From positions 13,388,875 through 13,452,874 of the forward strand of contig OZ234495.1 in NCBI GenBank assembly GCA_965153455.1: a DNA stretch of 64,000 nucleotides, written 5' to 3'. Positions 1 through 11,907 of the stretch are shown one piece after another. How positions within the stretch are numbered: position 1 is the stretch's first letter; the number at the start of each line of letters is the position of its first letter. Both the position numbers and the translations under genes were made by a program. The notes beneath the pieces were generated by a model. It saw only the letters and a program-made list of their open reading frames with translations. It did no database searches and was not told the DNA's origin. This DNA comes from Sphagnum compactum (lineage: Eukaryota; Bryophyta; Sphagnopsida; Sphagnales).

Positions 1-2
1 AC

Positions 3-224
3 CAGCACAGCAGGCATAATGATGTCATCCTGGGCATACAACTGTGCTCTGACTTTCTATCTGTCCAGAGATTACAGAGACTTGGAATGGATATTGGAAC
101 CCACACAGCTAATCAAGGAGCTGTCATCTTAGAAGGAACCTCCAATGTCAGGAGTGTCTCAATAGGTGAGGCTCCTTTGGCATGTATTCCATTGATTGCA
201 AAGGTTGCTTCTTACTTGATCTAG
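3..224 (+). other. Open reading stretch at the left edge, possible retroelement or exon remnant
   Basis: A 73-codon open frame enters from the left edge and stops at TAG 222-224. It contains the string HNDVILGIQLC, which loosely resembles the DVILGxxWL motif near the end of Ty3/gypsy retropepsins, but the usual Trp is missing and nothing else supports this. A plausible donor (AATAG|GTGAGG) lies near 165, so it could instead be an exon of a gene starting outside the window. Origin unresolved. Confidence 0.2.
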
Positions 225-805
225 GGTGGAGTTTAGGTTTTACGGGTCAGAATTACTACCTCATCAGCTTTTGGCCTCATAATTTGTCCATGGTATGGTT
301 GTGATTGGGACTCCCAAGTCAGATATTTCTCCAACTTGGAAGGTAATGCTCCTTCTGTTTCTGGTTGTTGCACATATCTGCACAGATATAGCACATGTTA
401 CTCAGCTTGTGAGTACTTCTGAGCAAATTATATGTGCTGGCTTGTACCTATAACCAACCAGTCACACAGACTAATTCTCGGTTCTACATGCAAGGACATT
501 TGTCCTTGCATCAGACATCATTTCCAAAATTAATTTCAAATTGTCTGCTCTGTATGTAGCAAGTGTGGATCTCATACATCTCCACAGAGATACAGTTTCT
601 TCAATAATAGCCAGTCTGGCCACAAGATGGAAACCCTATCTTCAGAAGTAGTAACAAAGAAGATGTGACAAGTTTTCATTGCCACTTGGGCATGTAGGTC
701 CAATTACTCCAGGGATCAGTTTGTCCTACATCAGGCATTGTTTAAGGCTTGCTTAAGAGTCCATAATATTAGACATTGCAAAATGACAAAACATGTACAA
801 TGGAT
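225..805. other. Non-coding stretch beyond the CCHC gene
   Basis: No convincing coding sequence is seen on either strand. It probably contains 3' untranslated sequence of the minus-strand gene that ends near 806. No repeat or RNA gene was recognised. Confidence 0.4.
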
Positions 806-3800
806 CTATGGCCAACTAAGATGTATTGACATGTTGAAATGGTGAAAACTCAACACTTTACAAGATACACAATGCATGGCAAATTGGTAGCAAACCAGAC
901 TACAAAATTCAATTGTTCCAATCCAGAACTCCTGAAAGTGACCATTAGCACTGAGAGAGACACAGACACAGAGAGATGTGCAGGGCAGGAAGGTAAGGGG
1001 GGAGGGAGGGAGGGACAATACTTGCTGGAGTAAGCACTGGCCAGAAAAGAGTCAAGTATATGTGGAGAGGGTTCACCCAGGCACCAACAGGTATGGGTTG
1101 GTGTCTACTAAAAAGCTGCAGTATAAGGGAACTGTACCTTGCTTGTGTTTCTTCTTGTGCAGGTTTCTCCAAACTTTGTATAGGAGCATAAGCCTTCCAC
1201 TTTCCTTGATTAGGAGATGCCAGCAACTTACTCCCACTAGAGGTTGAGCTCGGATGAACTTTCCCTGAACCTGAGCTTTGACCACCTCCAGCACTACTAC
1301 TTCGATGTCTTGGACAATACCGTGCCCAATGGCCCATTTCATTGCAGTTATAACAGACAACACCTGCTGTATCCCGATTGGTGTAGTCACATGTACCACG
1401 GCCCTCTGTGACCAACTCCAATTGTCTCTCTCCTCGTTCTCTGGAACTCTCAATGTGATTTCTCTTGTTCAGCCTCCAGAATTCAGCTTTATCATGTGCC
1501 CTAGATGCCGCCTCAGTGACAGAAAGATGACATTGGGCACCCCAATGCCCCACTCCTAGACATCGTAGACATAGGACTTCACCTCTAAGCCACATCTCAA
1601 AACTGTCAATTGCCCTTTTTCCAAGTTTTTGGAGCTCACAGTCAAGGGTTTCAGAGCAGTCAAGAACACAATGACCTGGAAGCCCACAAAACCAGCACCG
1701 ACGAAGACCCACCTGATTACCAGAGGAGCTTTGGGTCATGCTCTCCCTATATTTGCTTGTCTGAATTCTCCAGGCTTTAACTGCATTCATTGAGGCTGCA
1801 TAGTCCATGTTGCTCTGCTCATTTGGCAAATCCCCAGAACCATCACCTTTGTATATGCTGCCAGGACAGAGGTTTGAATCTAGTGTTCCCAGAAGCAATC
1901 CACCTACTGCTGAAAAATTGCCCTCTACATGGAGTCCTGAAGAACTGTTTGCAATGTTCTCGGGAGCTTTACCTTTGATGTCACTGTGGGAATCAATTTT
2001 GGGAATATGCGAGCTTCCTTGCTCAGTGAATCTGTGGCCTTTGGAATGAATTTGAGATATGTGATGAGGTGCAACTGTTTGCTTACTTGATGATGGCCCT
2101 AAGGTGCCATGCAGTGGTACCTCACAAACAGCAGGTCTAACAGCTGCTTTGGTCGAAAACCTTCAAAATGTGAAGACACAATTCTCCATTTAGTCCACCA
2201 AAAATCAACACTAGATCACCTCACAAATTCATTCTAGAGATGAATACTTCATGCTACTGGACAAGAGAATAATATATTGAAGGTAAGTCAATTTTGACCT
2301 CCAAAATTGCAGCCCTTGAAACAAATGACAAAGATAATGATCAAAGCATGTATGCTGGATCATCACAATTACACCCTCACCATTCATAACTGTTACAGGT
2401 TTGCTATTTATTTTTGCAGTTTCAGGGGACTCATGCTAAACTCTACCAGTCAAGTGGACACTTGCAAAAGAAATTTCATTACCTATGAATCCACATGTCA
2501 CGTGCACTCTTGGAACTGCAATATGATGTGACTCTGGCAGAAACAGAATCTTGTACTTGTTTTGAACCACACTTGGGTGAATGCTGTGCCCCAGCTAAAC
2601 TGTCAGTCCCTGTAAACTTGGCAGGAACTTCTGCTGGCAAAGAGGGCTCTGCATTGCTTATATCAGCATGCTGTGGCTGCAATTGCCCCAAGCAATCAGG
2701 AGTTGAAATCAGAGGATTGGCAGCTGCAGACATGGACAGCAATTTTCTCTCCTCCTTGTGCCTTGCTGTCCATAAGGGACTGGGAGAGGGAGAGTCATCC
2801 ACTTTACGCTTTCCAGTTTCAATCCTGCTTTGCAGATTGACAGAAATTTCTGGTACTGATGCCTTGTTACTGTTCTGAAGAAATGACCCAAATTTAAAAT
2901 GCCTCAAGGCAGATATGGAATAATCTGTTGGGCTCCGGTCATCCAGATCTGGAGACTTCTGGGTTGCTGAAGCTTGCAAGTCTTCATCTTTCTTCTCTCT
3001 GATCTTGACTCTTGGGTCCTCCTTTATAACTCGGTCTGCTTCAAATCCTGAGAGGTCCTGCACTTCTTGCAGAAGGGGTTTCCCCTTCTTAATTTCAGGC
3101 TGCATATTTTCTAAGCCTTCTTTTATGGGAAAGTCGTCCACAGACTTTGTAACTTTTGAAGTACTTGCCACTGGCCATGGTGATGCATCTTTCTTAGGAG
3201 TCACGTATTCTGGTACATGTGGTGATATAGAAATGTTCCTCAGAACATTTCCAGCTCGTCCTTTCCCAATGCCAACTGCCCATGGCAAGAAAGATCCTGC
3301 ACCCAAGGATCGGGGCACAAATCCCACCTTCCCAGTGTCTGCAATGCGTCCTGTGATCTGGCACACATTATCAGTGAAGTTGGTAACTTTCTGCTTTTTA
3401 TCAAGGGTTTCAGCAGTATCCCCTTCTCTGTTGTTGTCTCTCTCTCGCTTCACCTTGATCAACACCCTTTCTTTTTCTTGCTCCCTCTCCACTCCCCCTT
3501 CCCTTGCAAGCATTTCCCTGTACTTGACTTCAGCATAGTCTGGCTTTCTTCGATCATCAGTGCTTTCTTGCATATGTCTTGACACTGTGAATTCCTGTCT
3601 CACATGCTGTGGCTCAACTCTGCCAACAATAGGTTTAGACGGTTCTGCAATGCACTTATCCTCTGTGTGTACACAATCTCTGTGAGGTGTCAATAATGTC
3701 CCACTGACATGCCCTTGGCTTGTCTCCATCCCATCCCCTTGCTTGCTGGTGATTCCAAAATGCTCATGAGCTGGCTCCCTCAACTGCCCAGGTAGAGAAC

Positions 3801-6765
3801 TCAGGATCCTAGCATCCTCCAGAGCCTTTGAATCCAGCTCACCACTCCCTACAACTGTTACCAACCCCAAATTTGAAACCTTGTTGAATTTTATAAGGCA
3901 ATCTTGTTTACCAAGAGGGCTACAATCCCCAACCAAAGCTTGGTCAGGCTGTGCTTCTGTCCCAGTAGACTTTCCTTTAGGTGAATTTGGGATGTTCCAT
4001 GCTTCCCTTAAGCTTCCACTTGTGACAGGCCCATCAAGGCAGCTTGGAGCTCGTGCTTCAAGTGGTATGGATCCTGGACCTGAATGATATGGAGAATTCA
4101 TAGCAACAAGAGGGCTGGATACTGTTGCTGGTGGGCCCACTGACAGTGGCTGACTAAGGTCTGGTGATCTTGGTGTAAGACACTGGAAATCATCCTTTCC
4201 ACTACCAGCCTGCAAGTCCTGAGAGACCCTAAGATCCAATACCATTGAATTGTTTCCATTTGCAATCATATCTTGGGAGGCCTCATTGAATTTCAGGATT
4301 GTAGAACTGGGTGGCACCACAGCTGAAATCTCCTGTTGAAGATCAAAATCCATCTCCCTGTCTGGCTCAACTTGTTGCTCTGTTTTGTTACTACTTCTTT
4401 CTCTCTGTGTCCCAATTGGAATGGGAACTTGGCTATATTCACATTCATGTTCATGAGTATGAACCGCTGAGAAATCTTCCAAGGGCCTTTCATCTCCACC
4501 TCCACCCTCTTGCAGATCATGCTCTACTGCAAGCACAGTGGAAGAAAGTTAGAACAATAGCCTAAACCCTCAAACAGACAAACCCACTTGCCCTGAACTC
4601 AAGTATCCTAGATTATTAGTAAGTCCCAGTTTGCATACCTTTCCAGGCATCCTTTGGCTGACCATGGCCCTGAAGTAAACCTTGAGCAGGCTTGCGCAGG
4701 TTAAGTGCATAAGCAAGGTTGCCTCGTCCTGCTGCTGCATAGGTCCCTGCACCTGCCATAGCCACTGCTTGGGCTCTTGGAACCCCAGTTGGATTTGATC
4801 CCCAAAGATTGAACACTGGTCCACCACCCAATCCTGTAATTACCCAGGTCTCATGTTCAGTTTTCAAACTGATGCAAATGTTGCCCTCATGTGCTATTGT
4901 CCTCCACCATTATATTGATAACAGTAAATGAAAGTGGATCATAAAATACTCCACACATGCATCTTTAAAGTACCAAGGAAAATAGTGCAAAATGGAAACC
5001 AAACCAACTACAGAGAGAGGGAAAAATGCAAACAAACACAGGGCATTATGCAATGTGAGCCAACTGAGCACAGAGGAAGGGAAGCAGAAAAAAAGGGTCA
5101 TAAGAAGAAGCAACCAAGTATGAACTTGGAAGCAAGACCTACAACTCATGCAACCACTAAAAATTGAACATCAATTCACAACTTCCATGTTTACATCAGC
5201 CAAATGCTAAGACTCTTCACTGCCTTTGTCAGCTCCAGACAATGGGAACAGCATACTTTGTCTGTCTTACTCAACAATTATTGAAAGCAAGAGCTAGAAG
5301 TAACACAAATCAAGTTAGCAGAACTTCTCAGTAACTTCTTAGCATGGTATGACTCTATTGCTGACACTTACCTTGAGAGAAAGATGTTCCAGCACCACGA
5401 CCTTGGTGGGATCCTCTCCCTCCAAGCCCTCCTCCTCTTCCCCACCAAAAACTGGAAGCAACTCCATCCACCTCAGATAACCCTGAGCTTCTGCCACTCC
5501 CACTTCTACCTCCTTCCTGCCCTAAACTCTCACTTAAACCTAATCCTACACTACCACCCATTCCAGCACTTGTGACTAATGTGCCTGTTCCACTCACCTG
5601 TTCTAAACCACTGCTTCCTGTTCCCATATCGTTACTGGGCCCCAGTAAATCAAATCTGTCCTCTTGATGGCTTTCTGATGAAGCCACAGGCTCTATTGAA
5701 GGCTCCATTCTTTCCAAATCCCAATCTTCAGCACCTCCAGAACCTGCATTTACTTCTAAGTCTTTGCCCCTGTGTTGTTGGTGCCCAAAAGTTAGGCCCA
5801 CATTCACAGCACCTTCACCATGAGTTGAATCATCTAGGGCCAACACTGGCTGAATTTTGATCCCTTGTTTCCCAATGCCACTTACCCCCCAGCCTGTACT
5901 GCACTCTTTAATGTGCTTAAGGACCCCAGCATCCACTCTTCCATCCCTTGTAAATTGACTGCCATCCAGGCTTGGGTGCCTTTGCCACTTCAAGGGCCCT
6001 GCAATGTTTCCAAGTGCTCTTGTGGTCATGATGCACCCACATTCTATAACTGCACATCCTGACCATTTTCACCCCAAATGTGTGTACCAAAACACAGAAC
6101 TCCTACTATTGAGCTTCAAAAGGATCCAGTGAGCTTAAATGCAGGTGGTGTTGAGCATGATAGATTTATAGTTTCCTCTAGCAAGTTGTCTTTTACTTGT
6201 GAGAAACAGAAGGGAACAAATAGTATTATCCAGTACCATTTCTCATGGGCTCATGGATTCTCAAAGTGGCATGGGAATTTGGAATCAATCATCCCTTCCA
6301 CTTTGCACATGTAAGTTTTTGAATCAGAGTTGAAGTTGACAAACATAAACTGGACTGAGAACCTGCATAAGAACCAGCAGACTACAATTTCTCCACTTGG
6401 AAACCACAACATTCTAGTTCTTAGTTGGTTATAGGGTGCTGATACAATTCTCAATTACAGAGGCACAAGGTTGAGTGCAGAATGAGATAATAGAACATGT
6501 GAAAATCTTTGACAAGAGAAATATGGTGCAGGCTACCTTGAGAGGCATCAGGTTGATTAACCAGAAGGAAGGGATGACCAGTGCTTGAAGCACCAGCTGA
6601 AGACAACTGCTGTGTAAGACTACTGTTGGCTGAAATTGGTGGTCCTATATCCACTGCCAATGGCCAGTTTTGCCCTTGAACATGGACCGTAGAGGTCTCA
6701 TTCACATTCTTAGCAGCTGCATCTTGACAGTCCAGATCTGTCTCCTGCTGTTTAACGGATGCCAT
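806..6765 (-). CDS. Large protein with three CCHC zinc knuckles, function unknown
   Basis: Hand-built exons on the minus strand: 6765-6537, 6049-5372, 4833-4639, 4526-2483, 2160-1138 and probably 950-806. All junctions are GT-AG and in phase (1,1,1,2,2), giving about 1437 aa. Residues 1-1200 are mostly low complexity: a Gly/Arg-rich stretch near 290-300, then acidic and Ser/Pro-rich sequence with a Lys/Arg/Glu-rich segment. Three zinc knuckles follow, CWFCGLPGHCVLDC (about 1204-1217), CLRCLGVGHWGAQC (1246-1259) and CYNCNEMGHWARYC (1318-1331), all with complete CX2CX4HX4C ligands. Such knuckles usually bind single-stranded RNA or DNA, so a nuclear nucleic-acid role is inferred, not shown. The start at ATG 6765 is the first in-frame Met after a stop. 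The last exon is least certain: reading through 1138 would instead stop at 945. I do not recognise a named family. Confidence 0.7.
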
Positions 6766-8300
6766 TTTGATCCCACTGACTTCTCCCACAACTCACCTGG
6801 AACCATCATCAGACATTCTTGGTCCTGACCTTCATCCTCATACAACACATGTTTGTGATAAATGCAGCCTGAATCAACATCATGCACTTCAGCCCTAAAA
6901 CCTCGGATGTGCCTCACAGACAGTATAGCCATATTCCATTTTCTGCTTTGGTGCAATGTGGTAAATGTCTACAGCCCTCCGATGCTGTCATTGCCACCTG
7001 CGTTGCTGGCTTTTACACTGTCAATGTGAATTTAGTTCCTTTTGCTCATTGGTGACAAATGAAAAAAGTTCCTTTGCATACATGGTTTGATACCTGTACC
7101 GTTGTTGGGGTTTGCTCCCAAGAAGAGAACCCCATGAAGTCTAAGAATACAGACCAAGACAAATTCTCCGATTGTCTCAAAACATTGCTCAACCAACACA
7201 AAACAGTGAGGCGGAAAAATAGGTACCTACCTAGTCTGTTAGCGCCTTCTCATGGAATTCCGCATCTGGAAGATCCTTAGCGATCTCAGTCAGGTGCCCT
7301 GCTACCCATAACTAGTCACAATCGCATTTGAAGCACGAATGTTTCTTTCTCTTTGGGCCCTTTCTCTTTCTCAAACACAACACAACAAAAGGGGGGAAAA
7401 AACGCCTACTTGTGGACCTCGTCGACAATGTGAGGACGACCCGCCCAACAGACAATAACCCCACTACTTCTTAAACCAGCGATTCAAAGATATAAAGACG
7501 AGGAAAGAGAGAAGATCAGCCAGTAGAACGACTCCACACCCAAAAATAAATGAATAAAATCTCTGAACTCCAAATTTCGAAGCCACTAAAACCCTGGACC
7601 CTCCAACCTCATCACCCATTTTCTCACGATTCCTTGGCCAAAAACGAAAAAAAACCCCGGAGCAAAAATAACGCAGTACCTTGTTCCTGAAGAAGCAAAG
7701 AAGCAAGCAGACAGACAGACAAGGGAGCCAGTGGACGATGAAAAAAAAACAAGAAAGAATCTTTCAGCTTAACTTGAAAGAAAGAGAGTCAGGGAAGACA
7801 GGTTGTACGCACCCGTGTGTGGAGTGGTGTACATGAGAGCCGATGCCGAACAGGCACCATATCCTCAAGGAAGCTCTACGACCAAGCTGCTGCGGCGGGC
7901 GGGCTTTCTCCTCCTCTCTAGCCTAGCACCAGTGTAGTAGAGGTTTGTGTGAATGTAAATGAGGGGGTGTGTGTGTGGGTGCAGGCGCAATTGAGCGAGT
8001 CTGACTGGATGCCGAAAATTCGTCCATCGCTCGCTGCCGCTGCTTCTACCGCCGCCTGCGGGGGACGTACGTATATCGCTAGTGCGAATCTCCAAGCTTG
8101 ATTGATTCCAGATGGCGAAGAGAGAGATTTGCTCATCCTCGTCGTCGTTGTCAGCGAAATTCTTTCTTCGTTGGGGAGGGGGGAATATCGGGGACGACGG
8201 TGTGTTTTTTGCGCAAATCCTGGAACACGTGGCATAAGGATCACCACGAAGTTTGTTGACAGCTGGAGCCCTAACAGCCACAGAAGTTCACAGTGGACAG
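6766..8300 (-). promoter_or_regulatory. 5' UTR and promoter region of the CCHC gene
   Basis: This stretch is richer in GC than the intergenic DNA further right and holds only short ORFs. On the minus strand it contains a strong donor-like site (CCAG|GTGAGT, near 6796), which suggests a 5' UTR intron or an alternative first exon. Short purine or GT-rich runs occur near 7960-7980. No clear TATA box was identified. Confidence 0.4.
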
Positions 8301-8342
8301 GAGGAGTCGTAGGTCCTAGTCACCCTTCTCACTAGGGCCTAT

Positions 8343-8355
8343 CCCCCCCCCCCCC
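8343..8355. repeat. Poly(C) run of 13
   Basis: Thirteen consecutive C residues just beyond the 5' region of the CCHC gene; one of several C or G homopolymers in the window. Confidence 0.9.
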
Positions 8356-8849
8356 AATTGGGGTCTACCACAGTAGGCCCCGCACCAGTGGCGGAACTCA
8401 TTCCGTACCCATCACTCACAATCGCCAGAAAACTGTGGATTTTTTTAAAAAAATTAATCAAAAAAAAATTTCAAAAAAAAAGGCTTCCTGCCTGCACAGT
8501 CATCTTTTTAATATTCCAGAATCTGGACAACTAAGGTACCTATTCTAATGGTTTGTAGCAGTCTTTTTTTTTTCTTTTTTTTTTTGGGCGAAACAGCGTC
8601 AAATGGCGATACAGTTTTCTGAAAATGGAAAATTTTCATAGTACTGTAATACCTTGGCCACTTCAACACATGTTTATCGAATTAGATAATTAATTTTGAG
8701 AATTCCCATTCTAACAAACGAGTAGGTAACCCGTGGCTACGCCACTCCGGCCACCCAGAACGCTCTGTTTGGTCGTCATAATTCGAAATTTTCCCAAAAT
8801 AACACTCGTGGGTCCCACCCTAAGGCATTTATATCCCCACAGAAAAAAA

Positions 8850-8990
8850 CAATATTGTGACTTAGCGCAGTGGTCCCGACCGACGTTGTGCGAGTATCAG
8901 AACCAGTCGAGTGAATCCTCAGGTTATCAATCCGGGTATTTACTCCCTTACCCGACGGGGGTGAGAAAACCCAAAACCCCGGTTCTGACA
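8850..8990 (+). mobile_element. tRNA-derived SINE candidate
   Basis: A sequence fitting the internal pol III promoter A box (TAGCGCAGTGG, 8863-8873) is followed 48 bases later by a B-box-like string (GGTTATCAATCC, 8922-8933), one base longer than the consensus. No cloverleaf can be folded by eye, so it is not an intact tRNA gene. Body ends and target-site duplications were not found; the limits given are approximate. Confidence 0.35.
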
Positions 8991-8999
8991 TTTTGAACC

Positions 9000-10870
9000 T
9001 TGGTTCCCGAAACTTTTGGAAATTTTCGAAAACACGCTCCTCTATATAACCGCTGGTTCTTTCGGTAAAACTGTCAATTCTATGACGTTTCTGGGAAATA
9101 GCAGAAAGGTTGCACATGGCAAAACATCTTTTGGTTTTTGGAGAAAGCTAAGCATCGTAGTCAAAAAAAAAAAATTGTTTTGTTTTTTGCCATTATTTGG
9201 ATTTTTTTAATGCACCTTTGACAAGAATGCTCTTAGTGTTAATTTTGATCTCTAAATTTTCATTGTGTTGGAGATTTAGGGTTCTAGCTATGATGTTAAG
9301 ATATAGGTAGCTAGTGAACATGATGAAGAACTGAGGAGGTTCTAAAGTTGTTTTGAATTGACATTATCTCAAAAAAAAAAAACAAACAACTATGCTTGAA
9401 AAACATATTTCTAAAGAGTGAATTTTAAAATGGGATGGGAGTGAATAAATACCCTTGTGGGCACTTTGCATTAGTAGGAGTTTAGAAAAAAATAACTATG
9501 TTTACAACAAGATTTATAGTCATATTGGATTAAATGGCTATGGTCACTAAAGTCATGCTTGACAATTTGCTTGAACAACTCAATATAACATGGTGTCATG
9601 TTGTGTTTAAAACAACTATGTGTAATGTCCACATGGATTTACACTTAAAATAAAAATATGTAATCATTTGATAGTCATTTAAGAAACATGTAGTCATGTT
9701 ATACTCATTTAAGATCAAGTTTAGAATGTCATTACAAGGAATTGAACCATCATTTTCACAGCCACAAACCAACTTCTTAACCATCCCTCCAATATTTCAA
9801 TTTGTGATATCTTAAATCATCGCATAAATATAAACATGTATATCTCAAATGTTATGCATTATCATATCATTGTTTAATTATGTAAATTCATAATGAAATC
9901 AATTTCACATTATAATTACATAATATAATTGATTTAAATAAATATTCAAAAAAATTTTAAAATATGATTTTAGTTATAAATTAAATGATTTCATAATATG
10001 TAATTAAATCAAGTATTTAATATTTAAAATAAAATCCTATATTTGTTTGAAAAATTCAAGTTTAATATTTGAGATTTTTTATTTGGTTCATACATTCAGA
10101 TTCTTTTAATAATTAAGTTAAATTGATTATATATATATAGGGCCATAAATTAAAATTTCAATTAAAATTTAATTTAATCCATTTTTTTAATTCCATAATT
10201 TTTTAATTTTCAAATCTTCAGATGTAAATAAATTACATGAATTTGAAATATTTATTTCAAAATTTTCATTGTAAAGTTTTTAACTATAAACATACACATA
10301 AATATCACATGAGTTAATTTTTAAATTACATTAAATTGTCATTGATTAAACCTTCATATATGTATGCATGCCATTTGTAAAAATGACAAACTAAAACATA
10401 ACATTTTTATAAATCTTTAAAAAATCATTCCATTTGAATTTCATATACACATGTGTTTCCATGTAATGCATACATGACTATTGCCATTATAAAATGACTT
10501 ATGAAATTTTTTATGAATATATGTTATTACATTTTATGATGTATGATGTTAATTATTATCTACATTTTCAATATAACTCACAATGTACAACTAAGTTATG
10601 ACTACAATGATGTTAATTTGATTGCATATTTATACCATGTGGCAAAATTACACATGTCAAATGTAAAGTGATGAACATTAATTTGTCACATCATATCTTA
10701 GATAATATTACAATTTGTTTGGTAGAAGGTTGCATAAGACACCAATCCTTCTAATATCATATGCCATGTCATAATGTCATATGTTATGTCATGTCATAGT
10801 TACTATTGTTGGTTAGTTATTTGAACAACTTTACATTTTTAGCTTGAGTGTATATCTTATATCTTATCTT
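9000..10870. other. AT-rich intergenic DNA
   Basis: Very AT-rich sequence with many short A/T runs and no ORF resembling a gene. No structured repeat or RNA gene was recognised. Confidence 0.6.
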
Positions 10871-10873
10871 ATA

Positions 10874-11907
10874 TATAAAAGCAAACGTGGTGTCTGTCTG
10901 TCTGTCGAGGTCTTGAAACCCAGATCCCGTCTGTTCGTATGTCGAGGTCTTGAAACTCAGATCCCGTCTGTCCGTCTGTCTGTCTTAAACCCCTAAACCA
11001 CATCCCTAAGAAGAAGAAGAAAAACAAGACGAAGTCCTGAAACGAGCGAGGTCCTCAAAACCTTCGAGGACCTTAACCGAGGTGGCCAGAATCCTCGGTA
11101 AAGGACCTGAATCGAGATTCTCAGTACCCGGTCCAGACCTCGAGACGAACCTGAAACGAGGTTCCTAGAAAGAAAACCCGTCGTTGGGGACTTGAAATGA
11201 GGTCCTTAGAGAGAAAACCCGTCGTTAGGGTCCTGAAACGAGGACCTCAGAGAGGCCAAAAAAAACAGCGACCAAGGCAGCCGCTGCGAGGGGCCGGGCG
11301 AGGTGCCATGGGTGGCTGGAGTGGCGTAGCCACGGGTCACAACACTCGTATAAAAGCAAACGTGGTGTCTGTCTGTCGGTCTGTCGAGGTCCTGAAACCC
11401 AGATCCCGTCTGTTCGTCTGTCGAGGTCTTGAAACCCAGATCCCGTCTGTCCGTTTGTCGAGGTCTTGAAACCCAGATCCCGTCTGTCCGTCTGTCGAGG
11501 TCTTGAAACCCAGATCCCGTCTGTCCGTCTGTCTATTTGTCTTAAACCCCTAAACCACATCCCCAAGAAGAAGAAGAAAAACTAGACGAGGTCTTGAAAT
11601 GAGCGAGGTCCTCAAAACCTTCGAGGACCTGAACCGAGGTGGCCAGAATCCTCGATAAAAGACCTGAATCGAGATTCTCAGTACCCGGTCCAGACCTCGA
11701 GATGGACCTGAAACGAGGTTCCCAGAAAGAAAACCCGTCGTTGGGGACCTGAAACGAGGTCCTTAGAGAGAAAACCCATCGTTAGGGTCCTGAAACGAGG
11801 TCCTCAGAGAGGTCAAAAAAAACAGCGGCCAAGGCAGCCGCTGCGGGGGGCTGGGCGAGGTGCCACGGGTGGCTAGAGTGGTGTAGCCATGGGTCACAAC
11901 ACTCGTA
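10874..11907. repeat. GC-rich block duplicated in tandem, with internal 37-bp repeats
   Basis: Two head-to-tail copies start with the same TATAAAAGCAAACGTGG string at 10874 and 11349, a 475-bp period. Each copy opens with runs of GTCT and a 37-bp repeat built round GAGGTCTTGAAACCCAGATC (two copies in unit 1, four in unit 2). It continues with many variants of GAAACGAGGTCC and closes with GGGTCACAACACTCGTA. Composition contrasts sharply with the AT-rich flanks. ORFs across it follow the repeat period and look fortuitous. The TCTTATATATAAAAGC-like left end is faintly reminiscent of Helitron termini, but no CTRR end with hairpin was confirmed. Class unknown. Confidence 0.75.

Noticed and set aside
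945-1137. Read-through end of the CCHC protein at 945
   Set aside because: The extra residues are unlike the preceding sequence, and a good donor (CAAG|GTACAG at 1138) and a pyrimidine-rich acceptor at 950 are in phase. Kept only as an alternative.
8863-8933. Intact tRNA gene
   Set aside because: A and B boxes are present, but acceptor and anticodon stems do not fold.
11225-11566. Minus-strand ORF of 113 codons over the GC-rich repeat block
   Set aside because: Its residues repeat with the 37-bp DNA period and a second ORF covers the other strand; it follows from the tandem repeats, not from coding selection.
10860-11907. Helitron call for the GC-rich duplicated block
   Set aside because: Only a vague similarity at the left end; no CTRR terminus with hairpin or AT insertion site could be shown.
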